The translations under genes and the position numbers were made by a program. The notes under the pieces were generated by a model. That model searched no databases and was not told the origin of the DNA. It was given only the letters and a program-made list of their open reading frames with translations. 64,000 bases of DNA from assembly GCF_014196715.1 (NCBI RefSeq), contig NZ_JACIEF010000001.1, forward strand, positions 1,160,872 through 1,224,871, read 5' to 3'. Shown in pieces: positions 45,063 through 54,104 of this stretch (positions within the stretch are counted from its first letter, which is position 1; each line of letters begins with the position of its first letter). This DNA is from Pedobacter zeae. Its GTDB lineage: Bacteria > Bacteroidota > Bacteroidia > Sphingobacteriales > Sphingobacteriaceae.

Positions 45063-45482
45063 ATGAAAGTGTTTCTGGATGCCAATATTTTAGTTTCTGT
45101 ATTAAATAAGGAATATCCGCTTTATACCTACTCATCAAGAATCTTAAGTTTGGCTTCTCATCCAAAATTTGAAGTTTATACTTCCCCCATGTGTCTGGCC
45201 ATAGCATTTTATTTTGCTGAAAAAAAACATAAATCCCAGTTGGCCAAACAAAAAATCGATTTGCTTTGCCAACATATAAAAATTGCAGGGAATTCGTCAA
45301 AAAGCGTCTCCGATACATTATCAAATAAGAAAATACACGACTTTGAAGACGGCTTGGAATATTATGCTGCACGATCTGTTGATTGTAAATGTATTATCAC
45401 GGAAGATGTGGAGGATTTTTATTTTTCTGAGATTGAAGTTTTAAACTGTCAGGATTTTTTTAAAAGACATTTGCTCCCTTAG
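45063..45482 (+). CDS. PIN-domain ribonuclease toxin (VapC-like)
   Basis: A 139-residue PIN domain. FLDANILVSVL carries the first acidic residue (D6), DFEDGLEYYAA the middle acidic pair, and IITEDVEDF the last acidic site. These fit a Mg-dependent RNase that cuts tRNA or rRNA when free of antitoxin. It lies 3 bp after the antitoxin, so the two are coupled. The pair is one of few accessory loci in this window; no mobile element flanks it. Confidence 0.82.
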   Translation: MKVFLDANILVSVLNKEYPLYTYSSRILSLASHPKFEVYTSPMCLAIAFYFAEKKHKSQLAKQKIDLLCQHIKIAGNSSKSVSDTLSNKKIHDFEDGLEYYAARSVDCKCIITEDVEDFYFSEIEVLNCQDFFKRHLLP

Positions 45483-45494
45483 TTCTCCACTGAT

Positions 45495-45524
45495 CTGTCA
45501 TTCTGAATGCAATGAAGAATCTTT
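45495..45524. repeat. Family A repeat fragment
   Basis: CTGTCATTCTGAATGCAATG (from 45495) continuing AAGAATCTTT matches the left arm of the copy at 48655. The rest of the gap (45525-45652) shows nothing else. Confidence 0.55.
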
Positions 45525-45652
45525 AGTAAGTAGATTTTCTATTTCGCTCCACTCCCATCTGAATGCGACTTTTCTTTCCACACTTGTTATTTCGTCAGCT
45601 ATTCATCGCTGAACAAATGACTAATAAACCAATTGCGAATGAACTAACCTGA

Positions 45653-45988
45653 TTATCCCCAAAGTTTGCTCCACCAGCTTTCTTCAAAACCGATATAAAG
45701 TCCGTCTTCGCGTAATTCTACCGGATAGATGTTGATATAATCTCCCTGACCTTCTGCTCCCCTGCCCGTTTCCAGACTGTATTCATACCGGTGAATCGGA
45801 CATACGAGGTTCCCGTTTTTGCACCAGCCTCCGCTAAAGTGACCGCCGGCGTGGGGGCAAAGTGATTGGGTAGCACTAATTTTATCCTCGTTGTTGATTA
45901 TGCACAGCTGTTTCCCATTAACCGAAATGGTTTTAATGTTACCGGCATGGGGAATCTGGTTGTTGTTTAGCGCTTTAAACCATTTCAT
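45653..45988 (-). CDS. Rieske [2Fe-2S] ferredoxin-like protein
   Basis: A 111-residue soluble Rieske domain. CPHAGGHF and CPIHRYEY, 17 or so residues apart, give the two Cys-His pairs that bind the cluster. It resembles NirD-like or dioxygenase ferredoxins that pass electrons to an oxygenase or reductase, but no partner gene is adjacent. ATG 45988 is preferred; an in-frame TTG at 46006 would only add six residues. It is divergent from queE. Confidence 0.87.
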   Translation of the reverse strand: MKWFKALNNNQIPHAGNIKTISVNGKQLCIINNEDKISATQSLCPHAGGHFSGGWCKNGNLVCPIHRYEYSLETGRGAEGQGDYINIYPVELREDGLYIGFEESWWSKLWG

Positions 45989-46095
45989 TCTGCTAAAATA
46001 CGGCAAATAAATATCAGTATTATTTCATCTTTCTATTAAATTTCGAATTGGGAACTGCTTCACCATATTTTTTTAAGATATTTGCATCCTCAAAA

Positions 46096-46719
46096 ATGAA
46101 ACAGGACATTCCAGAAGACGGCACATTACTTCCTTTAATGGAAGAATTTTACACTATACAGGGCGAAGGATTTAATACCGGTAAAGCGGCTTATTTTATC
46201 CGTTTGGGTGGTTGTGATGTAGGCTGTCACTGGTGCGATGTGAAAGAAAGCTGGGATGCCGAAATGCATCCGCTTACAGCTTCGGATGTAATTGTAGAGA
46301 ATGCGGATAGATTTCCGGGCAAAGCCGTTGTAATTACAGGAGGCGAGCCTTTAATTTATAACCTCGATTACCTGACCAATAAACTTAAAGAAAGAGGAAT
46401 CCTCACCTTTATCGAAACATCTGGTGCTTACCCGCTTTCGGGTAACTGGGACTGGATTTGTTTATCACCTAAAAAGTTTAAAGCACCAAGACCAGATATT
46501 GCACCCTTTGCCAACGAACTCAAAGTAATTGTATTCAATAAAAGTGATTTTAAGTGGGCAGAAGAATATGCGGCAATGGTATCGCCCGGTTGTAAATTGT
46601 ATCTTCAGCCTGAGTGGTCTAAATCAAAAGAAATTACACCCCTGATTATTGATTATGTAATGGCAAATCCTAAGTGGGAAATTTCTTTACAAACACACAA
46701 ATTTTTAAATATTCCTTAA
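46096..46719 (+). CDS. queE: 7-carboxy-7-deazaguanine synthase
   Basis: A 207-residue radical-SAM enzyme of queuosine synthesis. The cluster ligands are C40, C44 and C47 in GCDVGCHWCD, preceded by EEFYTIQGEG. Later it has VVITGGEPL (SAM-binding GGE motif). It makes the deazaguanine ring from carboxytetrahydropterin. The start is ATG 46096; an in-frame TTG at 46048 would add an unlikely 16 residues. Other queuosine genes are not near. The following OmpA-type gene is 37 bp downstream. Confidence 0.93.
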   Translation: MKQDIPEDGTLLPLMEEFYTIQGEGFNTGKAAYFIRLGGCDVGCHWCDVKESWDAEMHPLTASDVIVENADRFPGKAVVITGGEPLIYNLDYLTNKLKERGILTFIETSGAYPLSGNWDWICLSPKKFKAPRPDIAPFANELKVIVFNKSDFKWAEEYAAMVSPGCKLYLQPEWSKSKEITPLIIDYVMANPKWEISLQTHKFLNIP

Positions 46720-46756
46720 AAACAATACATTAGCTTTATAACCAAATGTTAATGTA

Positions 46757-48643
46757 ATGAAATTTTGCCTGTTCCTCTTCTTTAGCATACTGAGTATTTA
46801 TTGTTTAGGGCAAAATTCCCCGAATAAAAAAGCACAGGTTTACTTCGAAAAAGCAGGTCCGTTTATTGATAAATTGGACTATGCCGCTGCCGAACAGGTA
46901 TTAAAAAGTGCGGTTGAGGCAGATCCGTTATTTCAGCATGCCTATATCGTACTTGCAGGCGTTTATAAAGCGCAAAAAAAATATTCCGAATCCAGGGCGG
47001 CTTACGAAAAAGCCATATTAATTAATAAAACAGTGGTTCCTGCAGCAATTTATGGTTTGGCTGAAAGCGAATTTGCTATACAGGACTATATCAAGGCAAA
47101 ACAGCATTTTAATGAATTTCTGGCACTCGAAACCTCTTCAGACCGGGCTAAAAAGGCAAAAAAATACCTTTTGGATTGCGATTTTGCTTCAGCGGCCATA
47201 AAAAAACCGGTAAAATATGTGCCCACCAATTTGGGACCTGGTGTTAACACAACAGATGCCGAATATTTTCCTGCTTTAACTGCCGATGGTGAAACCCTGG
47301 TTTTTACCCGTCAAATGAATGGAAATGAAGATTTTTGGACTTCACAGCTTAAGAATAACAAATGGAGCACGGCTTCCCCTTTATCGAGCAGAATAAACAC
47401 TACCCAGTACAATGAGGGGGCGCAAACAATCTCTCCGGATGGTAAATATTTATTTTTTACCGGTTGCAACCGTCCGGATGGGTTAGGACGATGCGATATT
47501 TATGTTTCACACCGTGAAGGTAAAGACTGGGGCGAACCTTATAATGTGGGTAAACCTGTTAATTCAGAATATTGGGAATCGCAGCCTGCCATCAGCCCCG
47601 ATGGAAGGACTTTATATTTTATCAGTAACCGGCCTGGAGGATCGGGTGGCTACGACATTTGGAAGAGTACCATTACTGAGGATGCCAAATGGGGGCCGGC
47701 GGTAAACCTCGGGCCTGATATCAATACCATTTACGATGAGAATACTCCTTTCTTGCATGCCGATGGGCGAACATTGTATTTTGCTTCGGATGGATGGCCG
47801 GGTTTTGGAAATAAGGATATTTTTTACAGCCGTATGGATAATGATGGTAAATGGCAAAAACCGGTTAATATCGGTTATCCAATTAATTCTTTCGAAGATG
47901 AAAGCGGTTTAGTGGTAAGTGCCGATGGAAATTTTGGGTTGTTTTCTTCAAATTTAAAGGATGGGTTTGGCTTGCAGGATATCTATAGCTTTGGCATTCC
48001 CGAAACAGCCAGGCCCCTAAAGGTTTCGTATGTAAAGGGGATTGTTAGGGATAAGGATACCAAAAAAACAATTGAAAGCAATGTACAGGTAGTAGACTTA
48101 AAAACCAATAAAACTGTTTTTGACGATTATACCGATCCTGAAACGGGCCAGTTTTTAGCCGTAATGCCCGTAGGGAGCGATTACCTGTTTAACGTAAATG
48201 CAGAAGGTTATCTATTTTATTCCGAAAATTTTGAGCTTAAAACCGGCGACATCAATAAACCTTATCAAATTGAAGTGTATATTGAAAAAATAAAGCCGGG
48301 CGGGAATGTTACGCTTAGAAATATATTTTTCGATACCAATAAATTTAATCTTTTGCCTGCCTCTATCCGCGAGCTCGATCTGCTGATCGATTTTTTACAT
48401 CAAAATGAAGGTATTCAGATTGAAATTCAGGGGCACACTGATAATATTGGAGATGATAAGTTAAATGAAAAACTTTCATTTAACCGTGCAAATGCCGTTT
48501 ATGAATACCTGATTAAAAAAAATATCGATGCGAAAAGACTCACTTTTAAAGGTTTTGGGGCAAATAAGCCGATTGCTGATAATAAAACTGAACTTGGCCG
48601 TAAAAACAACCGGCGTACTTCATTTGTGATTACGAAGGTTTAA
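46757..48643 (+). CDS. PorE-like protein: TPR, PD40 propeller, CarboxypepD_reg, OmpA
   Basis: A 628-residue envelope protein with a signal peptide (cleavage near CLG-QN). The domain order is TPR repeats (about 25-145), a WD40/PD40 beta-propeller (about 155-415; repeated SPDGKYLFFTG-like units), a carboxypeptidase-regulatory-like domain (about 420-505) and an OmpA peptidoglycan-binding domain (about 520-628; IQGHTDNIGDDKLN, RRTSF). This order matches PorE of the type IX secretion system of Porphyromonas, which ties the complex to peptidoglycan. Several paralogues usually exist, so a T9SS role here is likely but unproven. Confidence 0.85.
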   Translation: MKFCLFLFFSILSIYCLGQNSPNKKAQVYFEKAGPFIDKLDYAAAEQVLKSAVEADPLFQHAYIVLAGVYKAQKKYSESRAAYEKAILINKTVVPAAIYGLAESEFAIQDYIKAKQHFNEFLALETSSDRAKKAKKYLLDCDFASAAIKKPVKYVPTNLGPGVNTTDAEYFPALTADGETLVFTRQMNGNEDFWTSQLKNNKWSTASPLSSRINTTQYNEGAQTISPDGKYLFFTGCNRPDGLGRCDIYVSHREGKDWGEPYNVGKPVNSEYWESQPAISPDGRTLYFISNRPGGSGGYDIWKSTITEDAKWGPAVNLGPDINTIYDENTPFLHADGRTLYFASDGWPGFGNKDIFYSRMDNDGKWQKPVNIGYPINSFEDESGLVVSADGNFGLFSSNLKDGFGLQDIYSFGIPETARPLKVSYVKGIVRDKDTKKTIESNVQVVDLKTNKTVFDDYTDPETGQFLAVMPVGSDYLFNVNAEGYLFYSENFELKTGDINKPYQIEVYIEKIKPGGNVTLRNIFFDTNKFNLLPASIRELDLLIDFLHQNEGIQIEIQGHTDNIGDDKLNEKLSFNRANAVYEYLIKKNIDAKRLTFKGFGANKPIADNKTELGRKNNRRTSFVITKV

Positions 48644-48654
48644 TTTTTATAGCT

Positions 48655-48766
48655 GTCATTCTGAACGCAGTGAAGAATCTTCAGGATGATCATTGTCATT
48701 TCAACTGAAGTTAAAGCGAAACGGAGAAATCTATATACAGATCTCTCCGCTACGGTCGAGATGACG
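48655..48766. repeat. Dispersed intergenic hairpin repeat (family A, long copy)
   Basis: GTCATTCTGAACGCAGTGAA opens the element and CGAGATGACG closes it. Inside, CGGAGAAATC and GATCTCTCCG form an inner stem. It fills the gap between the PorE-like gene and convergent kdsA. Confidence 0.72.
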
Positions 48767-48774
48767 ATATTCAG

Positions 48775-49587
48775 TTAGAGTATGGCTTGTCTGATACGGA
48801 TCAGTTTGGTCAAGGTTTCTTCCAGGAGGTCTAAGTGTAACATGTTGGCTCCATCTGATTTCGCATTTGCAGGATCAGGGTGAGTTTCAATAAATAAACC
48901 ATCGGCACCTACTGCAATGGCTGCTTTTGCAATCGTTGAGATCAGTTCGGGTTTGCCACCGGTAACTCCGCTGCTTTGGTTAGGTTGCTGTAATGAATGT
49001 GTACAATCCATCACCACAGGCACACCAAAACTTTGCATCTCTGGTAAGCCTCGGTAATCAACAATTAAATCCTGGTAACCAAAGGTATTCCCCCTATCGG
49101 TTAAGATTACTTTGCTGTTACCTGCTTCTTTAACTTTTTCAACCGCAAATTTCATAGAACCAGCGGAAAGAAATTGCCCTTTTTTAACGTTTACCACTTT
49201 TCCCGTTTGTGCAGCAGCAATCAGTAAATCGGTTTGGCGGCATAAAAATGCAGGAATCTGCAGTACATCTACATAAGCAGCAGCCATCGCAGCCTCGTCA
49301 CTTTCGTGAATATCGGTTACCGTTGGCACGCCAAATTCTCTGCCGATCCTTTCTAAGATCCTTAACGCCTTCTCATCACCAATACCCGTAAAGGAGCTGC
49401 CTTTACTTCGGTTCGCTTTCCGGTACGAACCTTTAAAAATGTATGGGATCTGTAATTTATCGGTAATGGTAATAACCTTCTCCGCAATTCTCATGGCAAT
49501 ATCCTCGCCTTCAATAGCGCATGGACCTGCCATTAAAAAGAAATTTCCTGAATCTGTATTTTTAAGTTTATCTAAGTAGTTAAGCAT
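48775..49587 (-). CDS. kdsA: 3-deoxy-8-phosphooctulonate (KDO 8-P) synthase
   Basis: A 270-residue TIM-barrel enzyme condensing arabinose-5-phosphate with PEP, the first committed step of KDO for LPS. Segments are FFLMAGPCAIEG, FKGSYRKANRSK, GVPVVMDCTHSLQQP and GLFIETHPDP. ATG 49587 is chosen; ATG 49605 is in frame but lies within a palindromic repeat. Its partner kdsD is nearby at 51944, with recQ between them. Confidence 0.95.
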   Translation of the reverse strand: MLNYLDKLKNTDSGNFFLMAGPCAIEGEDIAMRIAEKVITITDKLQIPYIFKGSYRKANRSKGSSFTGIGDEKALRILERIGREFGVPTVTDIHESDEAAMAAAYVDVLQIPAFLCRQTDLLIAAAQTGKVVNVKKGQFLSAGSMKFAVEKVKEAGNSKVILTDRGNTFGYQDLIVDYRGLPEMQSFGVPVVMDCTHSLQQPNQSSGVTGGKPELISTIAKAAIAVGADGLFIETHPDPANAKSDGANMLHLDLLEETLTKLIRIRQAIL

Positions 49588-49605
49588 AGTTGAAATATGA
49601 GACAT

Positions 49606-49649
49606 GAGACATGAGATTTGAGAACAACTCTCCTAAAATCTCATGTCTC
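49606..49649. repeat. Palindromic intergenic repeat (family B)
   Basis: GAGACATGAGATTT (49606-49619) pairs perfectly with AAATCTCATGTCTC (49636-49649). It sits between recQ and kdsA and could act as a terminator-like stem, although the T run is only reached about 10 bases later on the plus strand. Confidence 0.7.
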
Positions 49650-49662
49650 AAATCCAGTTTTT

Positions 49663-51852
49663 TTAGTTTCCTAGTTCTGACATGAATTTAATCCGCATCA
49701 ATTGAATTTCTTCCCGGGTATAGTCAGTTTCTCCCAATTCGTTGAGTGCCTCATCAATAGAATCGCTCTCTGCGGCCCTGAAATAATCAAAAACCTCGTC
49801 CTGCCTGTCATCATCAATGATCTCATCAATGAAATAGTTTAGGTTTAGCTTGGTACCGGAATTTACGATTGATTCTACTTCTTTCAGAATTTCTTCGTAC
49901 GTAATGCCTTTTGAATCAGCAATATCTTCTAAACCGATCTGCCTGTCGATATTTTGGATAATCGATACTTTCATCTGCGATTTATTGGCCTGGGTTTTAA
50001 TAATCAGGTCGATAGGGCGTTCGATATCGTTATCTTCTACGTATTTTTTGATCAATTCGATAAATGGGCTTCCGAATTTCATGGCTTTACCAGAACCCAC
50101 ACCCGAAATCTGGCGAAGTTCTTCCATGGTGATCGGATAATGTGTACACATTTCTTCTAAAGACGGATCCTGGAAAACCACAAAAGGCGGAACGTTTTTC
50201 TGCTTGGCAATTTTTTTGCGTAAATCTTTAAGCAGAGATAAAAGATGGGTATCTAATGCCCCGGGGCCTTGTTTTACATCGTCATCATCCTCATCGGCAC
50301 CGCTTTCTATCGGTTCGTTTAAGATGAACTTAAGGTGGTAAGGGTTTACGATAAAATCTTTTCCCTGCTTGGTCAGTTTTAACAACCCGTAATTGTCGAT
50401 ATCTTTATAGAGGTAGTTGTTGAGTACAGCCTGGCGGATAATTGATTTCCACATCAGCTCGCCTTCTTCCTTTCCAATACCGAACTCTGGCACTTTACTA
50501 TGCTCATAAGCAATGGTTTGTGCGGTTTCTAAACCTAAGAAAACGTTTAACAAATGAGCGTCATCAAATTTTTCTCCTGATTTTTCTATAAACTTTAGTA
50601 AAGTCGATAATTGGTTTTCAGCATCAAACTGTTTTTTAGGTTTCTTGCAATTATCGCACATGCAGTTACAGCCTGTTTCATTAAAGTTTTCGCCAAAGTA
50701 ATGAAGAATCTGCTTACGGCGGCAAACGCCGGATTCAGCATAATCAATCACTTCTTTTAATATCTGTGTACCAATTTCACGTTCAGAAACCGGTTTGTCT
50801 TTCATAAACTTAGCCAGTTTATCTACATCTTTTTGAGAGTAAAAAGCGATACACACTCCTTCTCCGCCATCGCGACCGGCCCTGCCCGTCTCCTGGTAAT
50901 AGCCTTCCATGCTTTTAGGCACGTCATGGTGGATTACAAAGCGAACATCCGGTTTATCGATCCCCATACCGAAGGCAATGGTGGCTACGATAACCTCTGC
51001 ATCTTCCATCAAAAATTTATCCTGGGTTTCTGCCCGCACTTTGGGCTCCAAACCTGCATGATAAGGCAAAGCACTGATTCCGTTCAGGTTCAAGGCTTCG
51101 GCAACTTCTTCTACCTTTTTACGGCTGAGGCAATAAATAATGCCTGATTTACCCGGATTCGATTTAATATACTTAATGATTTCTTTGGTGATATCGCGTT
51201 TAGGACGGATTTCATAAAACAAATTCGGTCTGTTAAAAGACGATTTGAATAATGTTGCCTCGGTCATACCCAGGTTTTTCATAATGTCCTGTTGCACTTT
51301 TGGCGTAGCAGTAGCTGTTAAGGCAATAATTGGAATATTGTTTCCTAAACCAGCAATCACCTGCTTAATTTTGCGGTATTCCGGCCTGAAATCATGCCCC
51401 CATTCAGAGATGCAATGGGCTTCATCAACCGCTACAAAGGAAATTTTAATCAGATTTAAAAACTCAATATTGTCCTGTTTTGCCAGGGATTCGGGAGCAA
51501 CATACAATAACTTGGTCTGACCACTTAAAAGATCAGATTTAACCTGGGTGATTTCGGATTTATTTAAGGATGAATTAAGAAAATGTGCAATACTGTCATT
51601 TCCACCAAAAGCCCTTAATTGGTCTACCTGGTTTTTCATCAATGCGATTAATGGAGAAATAACAATTGCTGTTCCCTCGCTCATTAAAGCTGGTAACTGA
51701 TAGCAAATAGACTTCCCTCCACCTGTAGGCATAATAACAAAAGTGTTGTTGCCTTCTAAAATATTTGTAATGATCGACTCCTGATCACCCTTGAAATTAT
51801 CAAACCCAAAGAAATTTTGCAGGTTATCAAATAACGACTTTTTCACGTCCAT
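49663..51852 (-). CDS. recQ: ATP-dependent DNA helicase RecQ
   Basis: A 729-residue 3'-5' DNA helicase for recombinational repair. Motif I is MPTGGGKS, motif II DEAHCISEWGHDFRPEY, and motif VI QETGRAGRDG. The RecQ zinc site includes C.CMCDNC, followed by a winged helix and an HRDC domain (about 520-600). A further C-terminal extension of about 100 residues is common in Bacteroidota RecQ. ATG 51852 is used because the longer frame would need a TTG at 51891. It is divergent from kdsD. Confidence 0.95.
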   Translation of the reverse strand: MDVKKSLFDNLQNFFGFDNFKGDQESIITNILEGNNTFVIMPTGGGKSICYQLPALMSEGTAIVISPLIALMKNQVDQLRAFGGNDSIAHFLNSSLNKSEITQVKSDLLSGQTKLLYVAPESLAKQDNIEFLNLIKISFVAVDEAHCISEWGHDFRPEYRKIKQVIAGLGNNIPIIALTATATPKVQQDIMKNLGMTEATLFKSSFNRPNLFYEIRPKRDITKEIIKYIKSNPGKSGIIYCLSRKKVEEVAEALNLNGISALPYHAGLEPKVRAETQDKFLMEDAEVIVATIAFGMGIDKPDVRFVIHHDVPKSMEGYYQETGRAGRDGGEGVCIAFYSQKDVDKLAKFMKDKPVSEREIGTQILKEVIDYAESGVCRRKQILHYFGENFNETGCNCMCDNCKKPKKQFDAENQLSTLLKFIEKSGEKFDDAHLLNVFLGLETAQTIAYEHSKVPEFGIGKEEGELMWKSIIRQAVLNNYLYKDIDNYGLLKLTKQGKDFIVNPYHLKFILNEPIESGADEDDDDVKQGPGALDTHLLSLLKDLRKKIAKQKNVPPFVVFQDPSLEEMCTHYPITMEELRQISGVGSGKAMKFGSPFIELIKKYVEDNDIERPIDLIIKTQANKSQMKVSIIQNIDRQIGLEDIADSKGITYEEILKEVESIVNSGTKLNLNYFIDEIIDDDRQDEVFDYFRAAESDSIDEALNELGETDYTREEIQLMRIKFMSELGN

Positions 51853-51943
51853 TTTGTGTAATAAAATATGCGATGCTATTTTTGTATCCAAAATAACATA
51901 ATTTTACAAGAATTTCAAGTATTAACCGACAATTATTTTCTCT

Positions 51944-52912
51944 TTGAAAAGTAAAAAATCAATAATTCAATCGGCTGTAAGCACCTTAGAGCTCGAAGCA
52001 GCAGCAATACTAAATGTTGCCAGGAATATCAATAACGATTTTGAAAAAGTCGTATTAAGTATTTTGCAGGCCAAAGGGCGGGTAATTGTAACAGGGATCG
52101 GAAAAAGTGCGATCATAGCACAAAAAATTGTGGCAACTTTTAATTCTACTGGTACACCTGCTATTTTTATGCATGCTGCAGATGCCATCCATGGCGACCT
52201 GGGCATGATACAGACTGATGATATTGTAATCTGCCTATCCAAAAGTGGCAATACCCCCGAAATTAAGGTGCTGGTGCCTTTGCTAAAAACATCCAACAAT
52301 CTTTTAATCGGGATGGTAGGCGAATTAAATTCATTTTTGGCCGAGCAGGCTGACCTGATTTTAAATACTTCATTCGAAAAAGAAGCCTGTCCGCATAATT
52401 TAGCTCCTACCACCAGCACCACCGCACAGTTGGCAATGGGCGACGCCTTGGCCATTTGCCTGTTGGAATGCAGGGAATTTAACGAAGCAGATTTTGCAAA
52501 ATATCATCCAGGCGGATCGTTGGGCAAAAAACTTTATTTGAAAGCACGGGATTTGGCTTTATCGAATGAGAAACCATCAATAAGCCCCTCTGCTCCGGTA
52601 AAAGATGTACTGATTGAAATTAGTAAAAACCGTTTGGGGGCTGTTGCTGTTGTTGATTCAGCTAACCAGGTATTGGGTGTAATTACTGATGGAGACATCA
52701 GAAGAATGCTGGAGAACAATGATTCTGTAGCCGGTTTAAAAGCACAAGACATTATGGGCAGAAGCCCAAAAAGCATACAATTTAATGCATTAGCGGTTGA
52801 AGCTTTAGAGATAATTAAACAAAATAACATTACCCAGTTGTTAGTTCTAGAACAAAATACTTACTTTGGAATCATCCATTTGCACGACCTCCTTAACGAA
52901 GGCATTGTGTAA
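51944..52912 (+). CDS. kdsD: Arabinose-5-phosphate isomerase (KpsF/GutQ family, TTG start)
   Basis: A 322-residue enzyme with an SIS domain (about 30-170; VTGIGKSAIIAQK, CLSKSGNTPE, PTTSTTAQLAMGDALA) and two CBS domains (about 205-320). It converts ribulose-5-phosphate to arabinose-5-phosphate for KDO synthesis. Upstream in-frame codons reach a stop (51923-51925) without ATG, and the first internal ATG falls in the SIS domain, so TTG 51944 is the start. manC follows after 15 bp. Confidence 0.93.
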   Translation: MKSKKSIIQSAVSTLELEAAAILNVARNINNDFEKVVLSILQAKGRVIVTGIGKSAIIAQKIVATFNSTGTPAIFMHAADAIHGDLGMIQTDDIVICLSKSGNTPEIKVLVPLLKTSNNLLIGMVGELNSFLAEQADLILNTSFEKEACPHNLAPTTSTTAQLAMGDALAICLLECREFNEADFAKYHPGGSLGKKLYLKARDLALSNEKPSISPSAPVKDVLIEISKNRLGAVAVVDSANQVLGVITDGDIRRMLENNDSVAGLKAQDIMGRSPKSIQFNALAVEALEIIKQNNITQLLVLEQNTYFGIIHLHDLLNEGIV

Positions 52913-52927
52913 TTTTTAAAATAAAAA

Positions 52928-54019
52928 ATGAATAAAAATTATTATGCATTAATTATGGCAGGGGGCATCGGAAGTCGCTTTTGGCCAGTAAGCAGAACAG
53001 AGTATCCAAAACAATTTATCGATTTTTTCGGTGTAGGCAAAACCCTTATCCAGAGTACATATGACAGGTTTTTAAATATCTGTCCTCCGGAAAATATTTT
53101 TATCGTTACGAACGAAATATACTCAGACCTCATTAAAGAACAGTTACCTCAGTTATCGGATAACCAGATTTTGGCAGAGCCCTTAATGAGAAACACGGCA
53201 CCATGTATCGTTTACGGCAGTTTAAAAATTGCTGAACTAAATCCAAATGCCACGATAGTGGTAGCTCCTTCAGATCATACTATCGCTGACCTAGATGGCT
53301 TTGTACAATCTATCGGGCAATCATTGGATGCAGCATCTAAAAACGACTGTTTAATTACTTTGGGTATTAAACCCAACCGCCCTGATACGGGTTATGGTTA
53401 TATACAGCATACTGATTATGTGCTCAATACCGATACTGATCTGCATAAGGTTAAAACCTTTACTGAAAAGCCAAATCTGGAGTTGGCGAAATCATTTTTA
53501 CAGAGCGGCGATTTTTTATGGAATGCGGGGATTTTTATCTGGTCGGCAAAAACAATTTTGAGTGCTTTTGAGAAGCACCTGCCTGATATGTATGAAATAT
53601 TCAATGTAGGCCGATCGGAACTTAATACCGAAAATGAAAAAACATTCATCAATAATGCCTACCTGCAATGCACCAATATTTCGATCGATTTTGGCATTAT
53701 GGAAAAGGCAGAAAATGTTTATGTGCTCCCATCTGATTTTGGTTGGTCTGACCTGGGTACCTGGGCCTCTATTTACGAAATGGCCGAAAAAGATTACGTT
53801 GGCAATGCTGTTATTCCTTCAGAACAGGTAATTATGTTCGATTCATCAAATTGTATGGTAAATGTACCGAAAGATAAATTGGTGATCCTGCAGGGACTAC
53901 ACGATTATATTGTGGTAGAAAACAACAATATGTTGATGATCTGCCCAAGAAACGAAGAACAACGCGTGAAAGAATTTGTTGCGGAGGTTAAATCGCGTTT
54001 CGGAAACAAGTTTATTTAG
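52928..54019 (+). CDS. manC: Mannose-1-phosphate guanylyltransferase
   Basis: A 363-residue nucleotidyltransferase making GDP-mannose. Family segments are LIMAGGIGSRFWPVSR, YPKQF, APSDHTI, GYGYIQ, FTEKP, WNAGIFIW and the C-terminal DFGWSDLGTW. It lacks the C-terminal cupin isomerase of long ManC forms. It is in an operon with kdsD, so both serve envelope sugar precursors (KDO and mannose/fucose-type sugars). Confidence 0.93.
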   Translation: MNKNYYALIMAGGIGSRFWPVSRTEYPKQFIDFFGVGKTLIQSTYDRFLNICPPENIFIVTNEIYSDLIKEQLPQLSDNQILAEPLMRNTAPCIVYGSLKIAELNPNATIVVAPSDHTIADLDGFVQSIGQSLDAASKNDCLITLGIKPNRPDTGYGYIQHTDYVLNTDTDLHKVKTFTEKPNLELAKSFLQSGDFLWNAGIFIWSAKTILSAFEKHLPDMYEIFNVGRSELNTENEKTFINNAYLQCTNISIDFGIMEKAENVYVLPSDFGWSDLGTWASIYEMAEKDYVGNAVIPSEQVIMFDSSNCMVNVPKDKLVILQGLHDYIVVENNNMLMICPRNEEQRVKEFVAEVKSRFGNKFI

Positions 54020-54020
54020 A

Positions 54021-54096
54021 GATGGATAATATGACATGTAAAATGGACGGTGTCGCTTAGTTGCCCATTATCTATTTTACATGTCCCTTTTCCATC
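54021..54096. repeat. Palindromic intergenic repeat between convergent manC and rlmB
   Basis: Outer arms GATGGA (54021-54026) and TCCATC (54091-54096) enclose a perfect 12-bp pair GACATGTAAAAT (54033-54044) and ATTTTACATGTC (54074-54085). It probably forms a hairpin in both 3' ends. Confidence 0.65.
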
Positions 54097-54104
54097 TTAC
54101 ATTT

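Noticed and set aside
51967..52455. 162-codon minus-strand frame opposite kdsD
   Set aside because: Shadow of the SIS domain coding region, no own promoter or family features.
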